IMG/VR virus record: IMGVR_UViG_3300032668_001941
Location: 1 to 40,481 of that record
From: a virus
DNA length: 40,481 bases
Direction: 5' to 3' (one strand)
Shown in pieces: positions 39,092-40,481 of this stretch. A program made the position numbers and the translations under genes. The notes under the pieces are model-generated. The model saw only the letters and a list, made by a program, of their open reading frames with translations. It searched no databases and was not told the DNA's origin. Numbering within the stretch: the first letter of the stretch is position 1; the number at the start of each line of letters is the position of its first letter.

Positions 39092-40481
39092 TTAATTTTT
39101 AATATATTCTCCTATGTGTCCTGATTGATGATCCATTAGTGGTGTATGAGATTCACTCATCACTTTTGTTAGAGTTTTACCCGATATAGGATCTACATAA
39201 ACTGCAATATTGTTATTTACTATTGGTTTATTTCCTACTGTCGTAGTAGATGAAGCTAAGGGAATTTGAGTATTTGTGTTTACTGGATTAATTCCTCCCA
39301 TGTCTGAAGCGTTTATAGAAGCTCCACCACCTCCTCCGCTTCCGCCGGCGGAGATACTCGCTAATGTCGCTAAAAGTACTGGTATTAAACCTAATCCTAT
39401 GGGTCCAAGCCACGAAACCAATTTTGCACTAGCATCTGCTTCATCGAGCGCAAGTTGTTCTGTAGTCGTTACTTTTCTAGTAGTATCTAATATATTCCCT
39501 TCTTCGTCAAGCGTAAGTTCTGTAATTTTAGTTTGTAACTTTCCTCTTTCTAATACGGCTGTTTGTGCCGCTAACATTTTTTGTCTTACACTATAAGCTA
39601 CTATTCCGCCTATTACCGTAGAAACAGCAATCAAAGTGCCTTTAAGATTTTCTATATTACCTAAAAATTCTAAAACTTTATTTGCAGCGTTTGCCAAACC
39701 TTCTGTCATTCTTCCAACTTCGTCTGCTATTCTTTCTTGTAAAGCTGCTTGTTTTTCTTGTACAGATGCTTTTTTAGCGTCTTCTGCCGCTTGTTCACCC
39801 ATTATTTTAGATATATCTTCAAATTTTAGTCCCCTTTTAACCAAAGCATCGTATTGTTCTTCTTGAGAAGCCGCGGCTAAATTTCCTAATTCATTTTGTT
39901 TTTGTTGAGTTCTATATATCTCGTCTAATTGATCTTTAGAAAGTCCTAAAGCTTCTGCAAATGACTGTTGTTGGAGCACATTCATCTTATTATATTCTCC
40001 AAAACTCATCATTTTACTGTTCAACTCTTTCATTAAACCATCAGTATCGTGATTCAACGCAAGCTCTCTAGCTTTTGATAGGTTTAAATCTTTTCCTGTT
40101 AACAATTGAGCTTCAAATTCTTTAGAAATACTTGATTCGAAGTCCAACATGGAATCTCCAGCTTTGGCAATTGTATCCAAAGTAGTACCCATTTTTTTAG
40201 CTTCAATAACTGATTTAGTTAAAGCCGTTAAATTACCGTTAAAATTATTAAATATTGTTGCCGAAACTTTAGATACGGCTTCCAGTATCTGTTTCTCGCT
40301 CATGTTTATTTTTAATCTACCTGCTTCCGCTTTACCTATTCCAACTACAGTCGCGTAAGATTGAGAAAGAGTAGCACCATTCTTAGCAGCAAAAACCTGT
40401 AACATTTCCATGCTTTCTGCGCTGGCGCCAATTCTTCTTTGGAGCTGAGACGAAGTTGTTAAAAATTCTGCGTTTGCGGGC
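39092..40481 (-). CDS. Tail tape-measure protein, C-terminal part
   Basis: The frame is open to the window edge, so the true start is outside. At least 462 residues are visible. Long helical, coiled-coil-like stretches (GNLAAASQEEQYDALVKRGL, KKASVQEKQAALQERIADEV) are followed by hydrophobic segments (NLKGTLIAVSTVIGGIVAYS and GPIGLGLIPVLLATLASIS), then a Gly/Ser-rich linker and a Thr/Asn-rich tail. This order is typical of the end of a tape-measure protein that sets tail length and enters the host membrane. The first internal ATG (40409-40411) is not the real start. Confidence 0.8.
   Translation of the reverse strand, partial: PANAEFLTTSSQLQRRIGASAESMEMLQVFAAKNGATLSQSYATVVGIGKAEAGRLKINMSEKQILEAVSKVSATIFNNFNGNLTALTKSVIEAKKMGTTLDTIAKAGDSMLDFESSISKEFEAQLLTGKDLNLSKARELALNHDTDGLMKELNSKMMSFGEYNKMNVLQQQSFAEALGLSKDQLDEIYRTQQKQNELGNLAAASQEEQYDALVKRGLKFEDISKIMGEQAAEDAKKASVQEKQAALQERIADEVGRMTEGLANAANKVLEFLGNIENLKGTLIAVSTVIGGIVAYSVRQKMLAAQTAVLERGKLQTKITELTLDEEGNILDTTRKVTTTEQLALDEADASAKLVSWLGPIGLGLIPVLLATLASISAGGSGGGGGASINASDMGGINPVNTNTQIPLASSTTTVGNKPIVNNNIAVYVDPISGKTLTKVMSESHTPLMDHQSGHIGEYIKN

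Noticed and set aside
39276-39596. A 106-codon plus-strand frame inside the tape-measure gene
   Set aside because: It arises from Gly/Ala/Ser codons read in antisense and has no independent support.
1-40481. Alternative genetic code (stop-codon reassignment)
   Set aside because: Large conserved genes contain no in-frame TAG, TGA or TAA, and genes end in TAA or TGA in normal fashion. The isolated in-frame stops are confined to tiny genes.
1-40481. CRISPR array, tRNA genes, insertion sequences, integrase or attachment sites
   Set aside because: No regularly spaced repeats, cloverleaf-like sequence, transposase or recombinase motif was seen, and gaps between genes are too short for most of these.

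Overview
This window is part of a large, low-G+C, tailed-phage genome (or a prophage/metagenomic phage contig), probably infecting a marine or freshwater member of the Bacteroidota (Flavobacteriia). All supportable genes lie on the minus strand, are densely packed and often overlap by a few bases. The phage assignment rests on structural genes (tape measure, baseplate LysM-type protein, very large hub with a peptidase tail) next to a T4-like replication set (gp41-type helicase, UvsX/RecA, gp32-like SSB, 5'-3' exonuclease). The host inference is weaker. It rests on fibronectin-III repeats of the kind common in Bacteroidota exported proteins, promoters resembling TTTG-N20-TAnnTTTG, scarce Shine-Dalgarno signals, and strong A+T bias.

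Layout in the direction of transcription (high to low coordinates). 40481-31514: virion genes (tape-measure C-terminal part, baseplate/tail proteins, a 1576-aa hub with C-terminal M15-like peptidase). 31456-26219: replication and recombination (a second, divergent family-A-polymerase-like protein, hypothetical, SSB, UvsX, 5'-3' exonuclease, macro domain). 26211-22888: a DnaB/gp41-like helicase broken into three genes by two split inteins, with a Vsr-like homing endonuclease between the first two pieces. 22837-18355: class I ribonucleotide reductase, with nrdB intact and nrdA broken by a split intein and a PD-(D/E)XK homing endonuclease. 18302-14641: small proteins, family A DNA polymerase, and a zinc-ribbon protein with its own promoter and terminator. 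14562-11568: a self-contained chaperone operon (Hsp20, unknown, GroES, zinc-finger protein, GroEL). 11499-8714: a GDSH-motif protein, an HNH homing endonuclease and a PLP-dependent fold-II enzyme. 8710-7037: very small genes, some without any ATG, and an adenine methyltransferase. 7046-3987: ClpP-like protease, MazG, dCMP deaminase, a thymidylate-synthase-family enzyme resembling T4 dCMP hydroxymethylase, and hypotheticals. 3964-44: thioredoxin, glycosyltransferase, LpxH-like phosphoesterase, glucosaminidase and FN3 fragments.

The most striking system is the combination of three protein trans-splicing events in two essential DNA-metabolism enzymes. Helicase (202 + 143 + 118 residues) and NrdA (248 + 298 residues) can be made only if separately translated pieces are joined by split inteins. 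One helicase intein is split unusually early (62 + 136 residues), and two of the three breaks carry different, free-standing homing endonucleases. An ATATTTAT box on the coding strand precedes all three homing endonuclease genes and five other genes or operons, and was seen nowhere else in a manual scan. It is a candidate phage promoter. The dCMP hydroxymethylase-like enzyme, with nearby glycosyltransferase and PLP genes, suggests modified cytosine in the phage DNA.

No tRNA, rRNA, CRISPR array, integrase or insertion sequence was recognised. No gene-free stretch exceeds 300 bases.
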